A DNA stretch of 64,000 nt from an uncultured Lachnospiraceae bacterium (GTDB lineage: Bacteria; Bacillota; Clostridia; Lachnospirales; Lachnospiraceae): assembly GCA_947628225.1 (NCBI GenBank), contig CANQYY010000001.1:1-64000 (forward strand). Direction: 5' to 3'. The position numbers and the translations under genes were made by a program. Below, one piece after another: positions 18,997-28,490 of this stretch (the stretch's first letter is position 1; every line of letters starts with the position of its first letter). The notes under the pieces are model-generated. The model was not told where the DNA came from. It ran no database searches and worked only from the letters and a program-made list of their open reading frames with translations.

Positions 18997-20205
18997 ATGT
19001 CAAAGGAAATGATAAATGAAAGTATTTTGAATGATAAGATCCGGCAGGAGCAGAAAGAAAGCCGCATCGACCATATGACTTATCTGGAGGGGATGGAGGT
19101 GCTGGAATCTGACGTAGGAGAAACGGTGACAGCTGCCGCCGCCGCTTATGATTATAACAGATATACGGCATCCGACGTAAGGCGGGCACTGGATAAGGAG
19201 AACCGGACACCGGAAGATTTTGCCGCTCTGTTATCTCCGGCGGCCCTTCCTTTTCTGGAAGAAATGGCGCAATTAGCTCAGGCAGAAACGAGAAAGCATT
19301 TCGGAAATTCCATCTATATGTTTACGCCATTGTATATCGCAAATTATTGTGAGAATTATTGTATTTACTGCGGTTTTAACTGTCATAACAAAATCCGGAG
19401 GGCGAAACTGGATGCGGCCGGCATTGAGAAAGAGATGCAGGAAATTGCAAAAACCGGCTTACAGGAAATTTTGATCCTTACCGGAGAAAGCCCGAAGATG
19501 TCTGACGTCAGGTACATTGGGGAGGCATGTAGGATTGCCCGAAAATATTTTAAAGTTATTGGACTGGAGGTTTATCCGGCAAACTCAGAAGATTACCGGT
19601 ACTGGCATGAATGCGGGGCCGATTATGTAACCGTATTTCAGGAAACGTATAATTCAGATAAATATGAAACGCTGCATCTGGAAGGCCGCAAAAGAATTTT
19701 CCCCTACCGGCTGAATGCGCAGGAGAGAGCGTTAAAGGGCGGGATGCGCGGCGTGGGCTTTGCCGCCCTGCTGGGGCTGGATGACTTCAGAAAGGATGCA
19801 TTTGCCACCGGAGTTCATGCTTATCTTTTACAGAGAAAGTATCCACAGGCAGAAATTGCTTTTTCCTGTCCGAGGTTAAGGCCGATTTTGAACAATGACC
19901 GCATCCATCCGATGGATGTCCATGAAGCGCAGCTTTTACAGGTCGTTTGCGCTTACCGGCTTTTACTCCCCTTTGCCTCTATTACCGTGTCCACCAGAGA
20001 ATGCGCCAGAGTGCGGGATAATCTGATCCGGATAGCCGTGACCAAAATCTCAGCGGGAGTCAATGTGGGAATCGGAGGGCACAGCGGGGAGGAGCAGGGA
20101 GATGAGCAATTTGAAATATCGGATACCAGAGGAGTAGACGAGGTGTATCAGGCAATTTTGGAGGCCGGGCTTCAACCGGTTATGAGTGATTATATTTATG
20201 TATAG
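18997..20205 (+). CDS. thiH: 2-iminoacetate synthase (tyrosine lyase) ThiH
   Basis: Radical SAM enzyme that cleaves tyrosine to p-cresol and dehydroglycine for ThiG; this is the anaerobic alternative to the oxygen-dependent ThiO. The [4Fe-4S] cluster motif CENYCIYC uses Cys118, Cys122 and Cys125 in a 402-residue protein. The start at 18997 has TGGAGG immediately upstream; earlier in-frame codons would overlap that ribosome site. The choice of ThiH fits an obligate anaerobe. Confidence 0.96.
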   Translation: MSKEMINESILNDKIRQEQKESRIDHMTYLEGMEVLESDVGETVTAAAAAYDYNRYTASDVRRALDKENRTPEDFAALLSPAALPFLEEMAQLAQAETRKHFGNSIYMFTPLYIANYCENYCIYCGFNCHNKIRRAKLDAAGIEKEMQEIAKTGLQEILILTGESPKMSDVRYIGEACRIARKYFKVIGLEVYPANSEDYRYWHECGADYVTVFQETYNSDKYETLHLEGRKRIFPYRLNAQERALKGGMRGVGFAALLGLDDFRKDAFATGVHAYLLQRKYPQAEIAFSCPRLRPILNNDRIHPMDVHEAQLLQVVCAYRLLLPFASITVSTRECARVRDNLIRIAVTKISAGVNVGIGGHSGEEQGDEQFEISDTRGVDEVYQAILEAGLQPVMSDYIYV

Positions 20206-20764
20206 AATAGCAGTGACAAACAGGCATTTATGTAAGGGAGATTTTCTTGTCCGGGTGGAAGAACTGGCGTCCGGGACTTATTATGATGCCATTTTATTAA
20301 GAGAAAAAGATATGTTGGAAAACGAATATGAAAAGCTGGCTGTCTGTGTATTGGAAATTTGTGAGAAATACAATAAAAAATGCATTCTGCATACCTTCGA
20401 GAAGACGGCGGAGAAGTTGGGCCATCCGTATCTCCACCTGCCCCTTTCTCTTTTTTCGGAAGGGAAAAAGGAGCAGAGAAAGAGATGGAAGGAGCTCGGA
20501 ACCTCTGTCCATTCCCTTGAGGAATTAAGAAAGGCTGAGGAGGGGGGAGCCTCTTACGTCGTGGCGGGGCATATTTTCTCCACCGATTGCAAACGGGGAG
20601 TCCCCCCGAGAGGACTGCCGTTTTTACGGGAAATATGCGCCGCTTCTTCCCTGCCGGTCTATGGGATCGGAGGGATTTCGGCAGAAACAGAAAAGCAGGT
20701 AGAAAGGCAGGGAGCGGCAGGCGTATGCATGATGTCCGGCTGTATGCGGGGAGATCTGCCCTGA
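20198..20764 (+). CDS. tenI: TenI/ThiE-like protein, probable thiazole tautomerase
   Basis: TIM-barrel protein of the ThiE/TenI superfamily, 188 residues. The segment GHIFSTDCKRG...PPRG followed by LPVYGIGGIS closely resembles Bacillus TenI, which aromatises the ThiG product, more than ThiE, which joins the pyrimidine and thiazole units. ThiE activity is still possible, since superfamily members are hard to separate by eye. The ATG at 20198 overlaps the end of thiH by 8 bases; a GTG at 20186 is an alternative. No strong ribosome site is seen, in keeping with translational coupling. Confidence 0.75.
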   Translation: MYRIAVTNRHLCKGDFLVRVEELASGTYYDAILLREKDMLENEYEKLAVCVLEICEKYNKKCILHTFEKTAEKLGHPYLHLPLSLFSEGKKEQRKRWKELGTSVHSLEELRKAEEGGASYVVAGHIFSTDCKRGVPPRGLPFLREICAASSLPVYGIGGISAETEKQVERQGAAGVCMMSGCMRGDLP

Positions 20765-20811
20765 ATTTTTCTCCCCGGCGGCTGTGTAATTTTTCTCCCT
20801 GGCGGCTGCTT
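20764..20811 (+). repeat. two tandem 24-bp repeats after tenI
   Basis: Two near-identical 24-base units beginning AATTTTTCTCCC(C/T)GGCGGCTG at 20764 and 20788. They span the end of tenI up to the metA -35 element. No function is evident. Confidence 0.7.
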
Positions 20812-20838
20812 GCATATCCCCGTGTTTTGTGCTACAAT
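20810..20838 (+). promoter_or_regulatory. sigma-A promoter for metA
   Basis: TTGCAT, 17-base spacer, TACAAT. A short hairpin with AACCCGG/CCGGGTT arms (about 20846-20879) lies at the start of the leader and is not followed by a T-run long enough for a convincing terminator. Confidence 0.75.
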
Positions 20839-20907
20839 GGCAGCTAACCCGGTATGCGGTTTTCCATGCCGTCCGGGTTTATCATAGAGAAAAAAGGAGT
20901 GGTGGCA

Positions 20908-21840
20908 GTGCCAATTAAAATTCGGGATTCTCTGCCGGCGCAAAAGACGCTGGAGAGTGAAAATATATTTGTTATGACAGAATACAGGGCAATGCATCAG
21001 GACATCCGGCCCTTGCATGTGCTTGTGCTGAACCTGATGCCTACGAAAATAGAAACGGAAACGCAGCTCCTCAGAAAATTATCGAATACGCCGCTTCAGG
21101 TGGAAGTGGAGTTTATGCAGACGGCAAGCTATCAGCCAAGACATGTGGAATCCAACCATTTGGAAACCTTCTACACAATCTTTGATGAGGTAAAAGAAAA
21201 AAAATTTGACGGGATGATTATCACCGGCGCGCCGTTAGATTATACCAGATTTGAGGACGTCAATTACTGGGAGGAACTGTGCGAGATTATGGAGTGGAGC
21301 AAAACCCATGTCCACTGTACTCTCCATATGTGCTGGGGAACCTATGCGGGCCTGTACTACCACTATGGAATCAACAAAGTGGATTTGGACAAAAAGCTAT
21401 CCGGTATTTATAAACACTGCGTCCTGAAAAAAAGTTCTCCGCTTTTCCGCGGCTTTGACGACTTCTTTTATGCTCCCCAGTCCCGGGCGATGACCGTCTT
21501 AAAGGAAGACATAGAAAAAGTGCCGGAGCTGGAGCTGTTGGCAATTTCGGATGAAGCGGGGGTCACGATGTTAAAAACAAAAGACAGCCGACAATTCTTT
21601 ATGACCTGCCATCCGGAATATGATGCCGATACCCTGGCAAAGGAGTATTTCAGGGATTTGGAAAAAGGAATGGAGCCGGAAATCCCGATTAATTATTTTC
21701 CCGATAATGATCCGGCGAAAAAACCGGTTGTCCGCTGGCGTTCCGCCGGACAGTTGTTTTACAGTAACTGGCTGAATTACTACGTATATCAGAGCACGCC
21801 GTATGATGTAGGCAGGATCAATGGAAAAGAGAAAATCTGA
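20908..21840 (+). CDS. metA: homoserine O-acyltransferase
   Basis: Transfers an acyl group to homoserine at the start of methionine synthesis. A glutamine-amidotransferase-like fold of 310 residues with nucleophile Cys142 in HMCWGTYAG and the CHPEYD histidine. The GTG at 20908 follows AAAGGAGTGG at the right distance and gives numbering that matches known MetA proteins; a frame open from the ATG at 20854 lies within the leader hairpin and is rejected. At residue 111, which in studied enzymes is Glu for acetyl-CoA users and Gly for succinyl-CoA users, this protein has Asp (GAPLDY), so the acyl donor is uncertain; acetyl is the better guess for a Firmicute. Confidence 0.93.
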   Translation: MPIKIRDSLPAQKTLESENIFVMTEYRAMHQDIRPLHVLVLNLMPTKIETETQLLRKLSNTPLQVEVEFMQTASYQPRHVESNHLETFYTIFDEVKEKKFDGMIITGAPLDYTRFEDVNYWEELCEIMEWSKTHVHCTLHMCWGTYAGLYYHYGINKVDLDKKLSGIYKHCVLKKSSPLFRGFDDFFYAPQSRAMTVLKEDIEKVPELELLAISDEAGVTMLKTKDSRQFFMTCHPEYDADTLAKEYFRDLEKGMEPEIPINYFPDNDPAKKPVVRWRSAGQLFYSNWLNYYVYQSTPYDVGRINGKEKI

Positions 21841-21851
21841 CATAACGTATC

Positions 21852-21880
21852 TTGTCATTTTTTGGTATTAATGATATAAT
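21852..21880 (+). promoter_or_regulatory. sigma-A promoter for the second chemoreceptor
   Basis: TTGTCA, 17-base spacer, TATAAT, about 60 bases before the gene. Confidence 0.75.
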
Positions 21881-21944
21881 TGGTTTGTAATGGGAGAAAA
21901 GATAACGGCAGGAAACGGTACGAACTGAAAAAGGAGTGTGTGAG

Positions 21945-23672
21945 TTGAAAAAATCAATTGGAGTTAAAATATTAATACCATTTTTTATTCTGGCAGTAGT
22001 ATGCGGCGTGTGTTCCGGTATCATTTATTCAAGAATTTCCCAGATGAGTAAGGTGACAGGAAGAATCAGCGACAATTATCTGACTATTCTGGAAAAAACG
22101 GACGAAATCGATACAGATTTTGTTACCTTGAAGTATCGGATCGTAACGTATGCCACCTCTATGGATGATGAGGAGATCAAAAAAATAAAAGCCGACATTG
22201 AATCGATTCAGAACAATATTTCCGCTTCTTTTAAAACAGTAGAGGGGAAAGCGACAAATGATGAGGAAAAAAATGCCGTTAATAAGCTAAAGACAGCATA
22301 CGATACTTTTTTGAAAAAGTATAACGGCGCTATAGCGGAGATTGATACGGCGGAGATTATGGGATTGAAAGCCCTGAATGAATATATGGGCGATTCTTAT
22401 GATGTATTTGAAAATAATATCAAAGAACTGCAGCAGTATAACAGGAAACAGGTTGCTTCCTCCCAGGGAGCGTTGGATTTGGCGGGGGTACAGAGTACGA
22501 CGGCATTTATTGTCCTGATCGTGCTTTTGGTCATCTCTATTTTGGTATGCAGCATCCTCGTTCTGTATAATGTACTGCGTCCGACCAAACATGCGATTCG
22601 CAAGCTGGACGGCATTGTCCAAAGCATTGAAAACAACAGAGGGGATCTGACCACACAGATAAAGGTAGAAACGAAAGATGAGATAGGTACCCTGGTCATT
22701 GGCATTAATAAATTTATGGATTTATTAAAGAACATCATTACCGAGATCAAGATGAATGCCGCAGAGCTCCAGACCAATGTGGAATCTGTATTCAGCGGTG
22801 TCAATCATTCCAATTCCGATATCAATATGGTGTCAGATGCCATGGCGAAATTATCAGACGGCATGGGAGAGGTTGCAAACCATACGGAAAATCTGAATTC
22901 TCAGGCTGCCAATGTATATGAAACTATGGAGGAAATGTCCGGACAGGCAAACGGCGGCTCCGAATTTGCCAAGGAAATCAAAGACAGGGCGGACGAACTC
23001 AGAATGAGCGGGCAGGAAAGAAGAAAGATTACCGGAGAGATGGCAGGGGACATTAACGCTCTGTTACAAAATTCTCTGGAAAAGAGTAAAGATGTAGAGA
23101 AGATAAATGCGCTGACGAATGAGATTTTGGAAATTTCTTCCCAGACCAATCTGCTGGCATTGAATGCCTCGATTGAGGCGGCGAGAGCCGGAGAGGTAGG
23201 AAAGGGATTTGCCGTTGTGGCAGATGAAATCCGCCAGTTAGCGGATTCCAGCCGTGAAACTGCGAATAATATTCAGGAGATCAGCAGAGAAGTTACCTCG
23301 TCGGTAAGCGAGCTGGCGGCGAACGCCAATAAGATGCTCAGTTTTATTCAGGAAGAGGTGTTGCCGGATTACGATAAATTTGTAGATACTGGGAATCAGT
23401 ACAGTGATGATGCCAGCCGTGTAGATGATATTATGCTGCAGTTTGCCGACAGCGCTGCAGGGTTGAAAAATACGATGCATGATATTACTACGCTGATTCG
23501 CGAAATCTCAAAAACAATTAACGACAGTACGGATCAGGTTTCCGGCGTATCCAGTTCCGTTGCAACGCTGACAGACAGTATGTCAGAAATCCAGAACAGT
23601 ATCAGCCATGCAGAGGCGGTATCGAATCGTCTGGATTCGGAAGTGGCAAAATTTGTTACATCCGGAAGATAG
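21945..23672 (+). CDS. methyl-accepting chemotaxis protein (4-helix-bundle sensor)
   Basis: Membrane chemoreceptor of 575 residues: membrane helix about 5-26, an extracellular helical domain about 30-180 resembling the four-helix-bundle (4HB/TarH) type, a second membrane helix about 183-207, a HAMP domain, and the signalling tip [18 protein letters not shown] with [13 protein letters not shown]. The start is a TTG at 21945, nine bases after AAAGGAG; a GTG at 21936 would overlap the ribosome site. Ligand unknown. Confidence 0.9.
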   Translation: MKKSIGVKILIPFFILAVVCGVCSGIIYSRISQMSKVTGRISDNYLTILEKTDEIDTDFVTLKYRIVTYATSMDDEEIKKIKADIESIQNNISASFKTVEGKATNDEEKNAVNKLKTAYDTFLKKYNGAIAEIDTAEIMGLKALNEYMGDSYDVFENNIKELQQYNRKQVASSQGALDLAGVQSTTAFIVLIVLLVISILVCSILVLYNVLRPTKHAIRKLDGIVQSIENNRGDLTTQIKVETKDEIGTLVIGINKFMDLLKNIITEIKMNAAELQTNVESVFSGVNHSNSDINMVSDAMAKLSDGMGEVANHTENLNSQAANVYETMEEMSGQANGGSEFAKEIKDRADELRMSGQERRKITGEMAGDINALLQNSLEKSKDVEKINALTNEILEISSQTNLLALNASIEAARAGEVGKGFAVVADEIRQLADSSRETANNIQEISREVTSSVSELAANANKMLSFIQEEVLPDYDKFVDTGNQYSDDASRVDDIMLQFADSAAGLKNTMHDITTLIREISKTINDSTDQVSGVSSSVATLTDSMSEIQNSISHAEAVSNRLDSEVAKFVTSGR

Positions 23673-23690
23673 GAAGAATATAAAAATATA

Positions 23691-23731
23691 AAAAAAGGAT
23701 TGACGGCCGGATTAGCCGCCAATCCTTTTTT
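23691..23731. terminator. bidirectional terminator between chemoreceptor and argG
   Basis: GGATTGACGGC pairs with GCCGCCAATCC (one small bulge) around CGGATTA, flanked by AAAAAA and TTTTTT. It can end both the receptor transcript and the convergent argG transcript. Confidence 0.88.
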
Positions 23732-23747
23732 GAATGGATTTTAGTCT

Positions 23748-24971
23748 TTATTTTTCTTTCTTTTCCACTTCTGCCATTTTCATGGCGCGAACCTTAGTGG
23801 AAAGGCCGAATAAATTGATAAATCCTTCGGCATCATGGTGATCGTACAAATCTCCGGTTGTGAAAGAAGCAATGCTTTCATTATACAAGCTGTAAGGGGA
23901 GGTGGTTCCCGCCTTAATGATATTTCCTTTATAGAGCTTAAATTTAACTTCGCCCGTCACATATTTCTGCGTGGACTCAATAAATGCCTGTACGGCTTCC
24001 CTGAGAGGAGAGAACCATTTTCCCTCGTAGCAGATTTGGGCAAGTTTATTTCCCATATCCATTTTTACTGCGGTAGTATCGCGGTCGAGAATCAACTCCT
24101 CCAGCTGCTGATGCGCTTCGTAGAGAATTGTTCCGCCCGGAGTTTCATATACGCCGCGGGATTTCATGCCGACAACACGGTTTTCCACAATATCGACAAT
24201 ACCGATGCCGTGCTTGCCTCCCAGCTTATTCAAAGTGCGGATAATATCGGAAACTTTCATCTCTTTTCCATTTACGCTCTTGGGAACGCCCGCCTCAAAA
24301 GTCATTGTCACATATTCTCCCTCCTCCGGCGCTTTTTCCGGAGTGGTTCCCAATACGAGAAGATGTTCAAAATTCGGCTCATTTGCCGGTTCTTCCAACT
24401 CAAGCCCCTCATGGCTGATGTGCCACAGGTTGCGGTCGCGGCTGTAGCTGCTGTCGGCAGAAAACGGTAAATTAATTCCGTGCGCCTTGCAGTACTCAAT
24501 TTCTGATTCACGGGAATCCAATGTCCATTTATCGCTTCTCCAGGCAGCGATAATCTTTAAGTCAGGAGCCAGCGCTTTAATCCCAAGCTCAAAACGGATC
24601 TGGTCGTTGCCTTTACCGGTCGCGCCATGGCAAATAGCAGTAGCGCCTTCCTTACGGGCGATTTCTACCAGACGCTTGGCAATGACCGGGCGAGCCATAG
24701 AAGTACCGAGCAGATATTTATTCTCGTAAACAGCATGCGCCTGTACGCAAGGCACAACATATTCATCACAAAATTCATCTACTACATCCTCTATGTACAA
24801 TTTGGAAGCACCGCAGAATTTTGCTCTTTCCTCCAGACCGTCCAGTTCTTCACCCTGTCCGCAGTCAATACAGACGCAGATTACTTCATAATCAAAATTT
24901 TCCTTCAGCCATGGAATAATTGCCGTCGTATCCAGACCGCCGGAGTAGGCTAGAATTACTTTCTCTTTCAT
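23748..24971 (-). CDS. argG: argininosuccinate synthase
   Basis: ATP-dependent joining of citrulline and aspartate. The N-terminal PP-loop AYSGGLDTT, the citrulline-binding GATGKGNDQ and the long C-terminal domain are intact; 407 residues is normal. The ATG at 24971 has TGGAGG eight bases upstream; an ATG five codons earlier lies within that ribosome site and is rejected. Transcribed away from argC-argJ-argB-argD across a shared regulatory region. No argH or argF is in the window. Confidence 0.96.
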   Translation of the reverse strand: MKEKVILAYSGGLDTTAIIPWLKENFDYEVICVCIDCGQGEELDGLEERAKFCGASKLYIEDVVDEFCDEYVVPCVQAHAVYENKYLLGTSMARPVIAKRLVEIARKEGATAICHGATGKGNDQIRFELGIKALAPDLKIIAAWRSDKWTLDSRESEIEYCKAHGINLPFSADSSYSRDRNLWHISHEGLELEEPANEPNFEHLLVLGTTPEKAPEEGEYVTMTFEAGVPKSVNGKEMKVSDIIRTLNKLGGKHGIGIVDIVENRVVGMKSRGVYETPGGTILYEAHQQLEELILDRDTTAVKMDMGNKLAQICYEGKWFSPLREAVQAFIESTQKYVTGEVKFKLYKGNIIKAGTTSPYSLYNESIASFTTGDLYDHHDAEGFINLFGLSTKVRAMKMAEVEKKEK

Positions 24972-25058
24972 AATAAAAACCTCCATATTTTTTTCTAAGC
25001 AGCAGAGCTGCGGATAGTTTGAAACAAAAAAACAGATCCGGCAACGCTACTGATATTT

Positions 25059-25087
25059 AATATACACCAGAAATGTATATTATGCAA
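25059..25087 (-). promoter_or_regulatory. sigma-A promoter for argG
   Basis: Read on the minus strand: TTGCAT, 17-base spacer, TATATT. The -35/spacer region TTGCATAATATACATT resembles a shortened ARG box, so ArgR could compete with RNA polymerase here. Confidence 0.65.
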
Positions 25088-25137
25088 GAGGGAATTAACA
25101 TGCTCCTGTGTAAAACAGAAGAAATATTAATATAGTA

Positions 25138-25166
25138 TTGCATAATGAAACAAAAAGAGTTATAAT
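25138..25166 (+). promoter_or_regulatory. sigma-A promoter for argCJBD
   Basis: TTGCAT, 17-base spacer, TATAAT; predicted start near 25173, just upstream of an ARG box. Confidence 0.8.
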
Positions 25167-25185
25167 GAGAAAAGTTTATGAATAT

Positions 25186-25203
25186 TATGAATAAATATAC
25201 ATA
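25186..25203 (+). promoter_or_regulatory. ARG box (ArgR/AhrC operator)
   Basis: TATGAATAAATATACATA fits the ArgR consensus TNTGNATWWWWATNCANA at every fixed position. It lies about 13-30 bases downstream of the predicted argC start site, a position for repression by roadblock. A second imperfect half-site, TATGCATAAAATA, follows at about 25207. Confidence 0.8.
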
Positions 25204-25245
25204 TTTTATGCATAAAATAATATGCAGAGAGGAGAGGGACAGAAT

Positions 25246-26286
25246 ATGATAAAGGCAGGTGTTATAGGAGCAACCGGATATGCGGGACAGGAACTGGTAC
25301 GTCTGCTCTTAGCCCATAAGGAGGCGGAAATTGTATGGTATGGCTCCCGAAGCTATGTGGATAAAAAATTTGCTTCTGTTTTCGGCAACGTATTTCAGAT
25401 TGTAGAGGACGTCTGCAAGGATGATAATTTACATGAATTAGCCAAACAGGCAGATGTGATTTTTACCGCAACCCCGCAGGGCTATCTGGCGGGAGTGCTG
25501 GATGATGAGATATTGAATCAATGTAAGGTGATCGACCTGAGCGCGGATTACCGGATCAAAGATGTCGCCGTGTATGAGAAATGGTACGGGATAGAGCATA
25601 AAAGCCCTCAATATATTCCGGAGGCGGTTTACGGGCTTTGCGAGATAAACAGGGAACAGATCAGAAAAGCAAGGCTGATTGCCAATCCGGGGTGTTATCC
25701 CACCTGTTCCACCCTGTCGATTTATCCTCTTGCCAAGGAGGGTCTGATTGATATGGGGACGCTGATCATTGATGCCAAATCCGGAACCTCGGGCGCCGGG
25801 CGGGGGGCTAAGATACAAAATCTTTACTGCGAGGTAAATGAAAATATAAAAGCCTATGGCGTGACCTCGCACCGGCATACGCCGGAAATCGAGGAGCAGT
25901 TAAGCTATGCCGGCGGGCAGAAAGTGACGTTGAATTTCACGCCGCATCTCGTTCCGATGAACCGCGGCATATTAATTACCGCCTATGCCTCTTACCGGAA
26001 AGGCGTAACGAAGGAACAGATCCGGCAGGCATACGAGAACGCATATAAGAATGAATATTTTGTCAGAGTGCTGGATGAGGATGTGTGTCCGGAAACCAAG
26101 TGGGTGGAGGGAAGTAACTTTGTGGATGTCAATGTAAAAGTGGACGAGAGGACCGGCCGGGTCATTATGATGGGAGCTATGGACAATATTACAAAGGGGG
26201 CGGCAGGACAGGCCGTCCAGAATATGAATCTGTTGTTTGGGCTGGAGGAAACAGAGGGGCTTCGCTATGTCCCGATGGTGCCCTGA
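25246..26286 (+). CDS. argC: N-acetyl-gamma-glutamyl-phosphate reductase
   Basis: NADPH-dependent third step of arginine synthesis. The Rossmann motif GATGYAGQE is at the N-terminus and the catalytic Cys is in ANPGCYPT; the C-terminal domain contains PHLVPMNRGI. The ATG at 25246 has GAGAGGAGAGG upstream and gives 346 residues; an in-frame ATG at 25222 lies before that site. First gene of argC-argJ-argB-argD. Confidence 0.96.
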   Translation: MIKAGVIGATGYAGQELVRLLLAHKEAEIVWYGSRSYVDKKFASVFGNVFQIVEDVCKDDNLHELAKQADVIFTATPQGYLAGVLDDEILNQCKVIDLSADYRIKDVAVYEKWYGIEHKSPQYIPEAVYGLCEINREQIRKARLIANPGCYPTCSTLSIYPLAKEGLIDMGTLIIDAKSGTSGAGRGAKIQNLYCEVNENIKAYGVTSHRHTPEIEEQLSYAGGQKVTLNFTPHLVPMNRGILITAYASYRKGVTKEQIRQAYENAYKNEYFVRVLDEDVCPETKWVEGSNFVDVNVKVDERTGRVIMMGAMDNITKGAAGQAVQNMNLLFGLEETEGLRYVPMVP

Positions 26287-26315
26287 TAGGAAACAGACGG
26301 AAAGGACGGAAAAAT

Positions 26316-27536
26316 ATGAAGAAATTAAACGGTGGGGTAACGGCGGCAAAAGGATATATGGCGGCTGCGGCCGCGGCAGGAATCAAATATAAGGGAAGAA
26401 CAGATATGGCGCTGGTGTATTCCCGGACGCCCGCCGTCTGCGCCGGCGCCTTTACTACAAATGTAGTAAAGGCGGCTCCGGTTTACTGGGACAAGGAAAT
26501 TGTAGCAAAGGGGAACGGGGTTCATGCCGTTGTATTAAACAGTGGAATAGCCAATGCCTGTACCGGCAAAGAGGGAAAAGAGAGGAATTTCTATATGGCG
26601 TCTGAAATTGCCGGACAGCTTGGCGTGAAACCGGAAGAGGTATTGACGGCATCCACCGGGGTTATTGGCGTTCTGATGGAAAAGAGCCCGCTGTCAAAGG
26701 GAGCAGAGCTATTAAAAAAGGCTCTTTCTGATACGGAAGAAGCGGGGACAGAAGCGGCAGAGGCTATTATGACGACAGATACCGTGTCAAAGGAAGCGGC
26801 AGCCTGTTTTGAGGCAGACGGAAAAACCGTAACGCTGGGAGGCATGAGTAAGGGCTCCGGCATGATTCATCCCAATATGGCTACGATGCTCAGCGTTACT
26901 ACAACAGACGCTGCCATTTCTGCCGGGGATCTGCAGGAATTAGTAAGCGAGATCGTATCCGATACGTTTAATATGATTTCGGTAGACCGGGACACTTCTA
27001 CGAACGATACCTATCTTGTACTGGCAAATGGGGAATCCGGCGTGGAAATAAAAAAAGGGACAAAGGCATATGAAGATTTTCGGGAGGCTCTTTTCTATGT
27101 TTCCTGCGAGCTGGCAAAGAAAATGGCAGGCGATGGAGAGGGCTGTACGAAATTACTGGAAGTTCAGGTGACGCATTGCCAGTCGAAGGATAAGGCAAAG
27201 GTATTGAGTAAATCTGTCATAACCTCCAATCTGGTCAAAACGGCGGTTTATGGCAGCGATGCCAACTGGGGCCGGATTTTATGCGCGTTGGGATATGCCG
27301 GCGTGGATTTTCACCCGGATAAGGTGGACGTAACCATAGAGGCAGAGGGCGAGGAGTTAATGCTTGTCCGGGACGGAGCAGCGGCAGATTACAGCGAAGA
27401 AAAGGCGACAAAATTGCTTTCCCAAAAAGAAGTTACCGTAATCTGTGATATGAAGGAGGGAGAGGCCTCGGCAACGGCATGGGGGTGTGATTTAACTTAC
27501 GATTATGTAAAGATCAACGGGGATTACAGAAGCTAG
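26316..27536 (+). CDS. argJ: bifunctional glutamate N-acetyltransferase / amino-acid acetyltransferase
   Basis: Recycles the acetyl group between N-acetylornithine and glutamate and, in bifunctional members, also acetylates glutamate from acetyl-CoA. The precursor self-cleaves before Thr190 within HPNMATML (Ala189/Thr190) to give alpha and beta chains. Full length at 406 residues. Because no separate argA or argE is in the operon, the cyclic pathway is implied. AAAGGACGG precedes the ATG. Confidence 0.95.
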   Translation: MKKLNGGVTAAKGYMAAAAAAGIKYKGRTDMALVYSRTPAVCAGAFTTNVVKAAPVYWDKEIVAKGNGVHAVVLNSGIANACTGKEGKERNFYMASEIAGQLGVKPEEVLTASTGVIGVLMEKSPLSKGAELLKKALSDTEEAGTEAAEAIMTTDTVSKEAAACFEADGKTVTLGGMSKGSGMIHPNMATMLSVTTTDAAISAGDLQELVSEIVSDTFNMISVDRDTSTNDTYLVLANGESGVEIKKGTKAYEDFREALFYVSCELAKKMAGDGEGCTKLLEVQVTHCQSKDKAKVLSKSVITSNLVKTAVYGSDANWGRILCALGYAGVDFHPDKVDVTIEAEGEELMLVRDGAAADYSEEKATKLLSQKEVTVICDMKEGEASATAWGCDLTYDYVKINGDYRS

Positions 27537-27573
27537 AAAGCAAGGAACCTTTGTTTGAAATGGAGGAAGAAAG

Positions 27574-28476
27574 ATGGATGAATTGATGAAGGATGTTACG
27601 TTAAAGGCGCAGACGCTGATCGAGGCGCTGCCGTACATTCGGGATTTTAATGGAAAAAAGGTAGTGGTAAAATACGGCGGGAGCGCTATGCTGGATGAAA
27701 AACTGCAGGAATCCGTTATTAAAGATGTTGCGCTGCTAAAGCTGGTGGGAATGCAGCCGATTATCGTTCATGGCGGCGGAAAAGAAATCAGCAAATGGCT
27801 GTCGTATATGGGAAAAGAAAGTCAATTTGTAGAGGGACTCAGGGTCACGGATGAAGATACGATCGAAGTGGCGGAAATGGTGTTAAATAAGGTAAATAAG
27901 CATCTGGTACAGATGATGGAGAAGCTGGGGGTAAAGGCCGCCGGTATCAGCGGGAAAGACGGCGCTACCATGCTCTGTGAGAAAAAGAAAGTAAAGGGAA
28001 AGGATATCGGCTTTGTCGGCGAGGTAAAGGCTGTAAATTCAGACCTTATTGACACACTGATTGCTAAGGATTTTATTCCGATCATTGCTCCAATCGGCAT
28101 GGATGAGAATTTTCAGGCCTATAATATTAATGCGGATGATGCCGCCAGCGCGGTGGCGAAATGCATTCATGCTGAAAAGCTGGCATTTATGACTGATATT
28201 GAGGGAGTATGTCTGGATCCGGACAATCCTAAAACCCTGATTTCCGTGCTTTCTCTGGATGAAGCAAAGGAATTGATTCAAAACGGGACGATTGGCGGCG
28301 GTATGATCCCCAAAATCCGAAATTGCGTGGAGGCAGTGGAGCAGGGCGTCAGCAGGGTACATATTCTGGATGGCAGGAGAGAGCATTGCCTTTTGCTTGA
28401 ATTTTTTACCAAAAAAGGAATCGGTACGGCAATCATTGACAATCATGTAAATTTATACCCGCATGAAAAAGAATAG
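27574..28476 (+). CDS. argB: acetylglutamate kinase
   Basis: Phosphorylates N-acetylglutamate. Amino-acid-kinase fold with KYGGSAM, the [10 protein letters not shown] glycine-rich loop, and the late [12 protein letters not shown] and TDIEGV segments. Length 300 residues. An N-terminal helix precedes the core; in other bacteria such an extension goes with the arginine-inhibited hexameric form, so feedback inhibition is plausible. TGGAGG precedes the ATG. Confidence 0.95.
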   Translation: MDELMKDVTLKAQTLIEALPYIRDFNGKKVVVKYGGSAMLDEKLQESVIKDVALLKLVGMQPIIVHGGGKEISKWLSYMGKESQFVEGLRVTDEDTIEVAEMVLNKVNKHLVQMMEKLGVKAAGISGKDGATMLCEKKKVKGKDIGFVGEVKAVNSDLIDTLIAKDFIPIIAPIGMDENFQAYNINADDAASAVAKCIHAEKLAFMTDIEGVCLDPDNPKTLISVLSLDEAKELIQNGTIGGGMIPKIRNCVEAVEQGVSRVHILDGRREHCLLLEFFTKKGIGTAIIDNHVNLYPHEKE

Positions 28477-28490
28477 AAAGAGGGATAGGA

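Noticed and set aside
20839..20907. SAM riboswitch or T-box in the metA leader
   Set aside because: The leader is only about 60 bases with one small hairpin; far too short for either.
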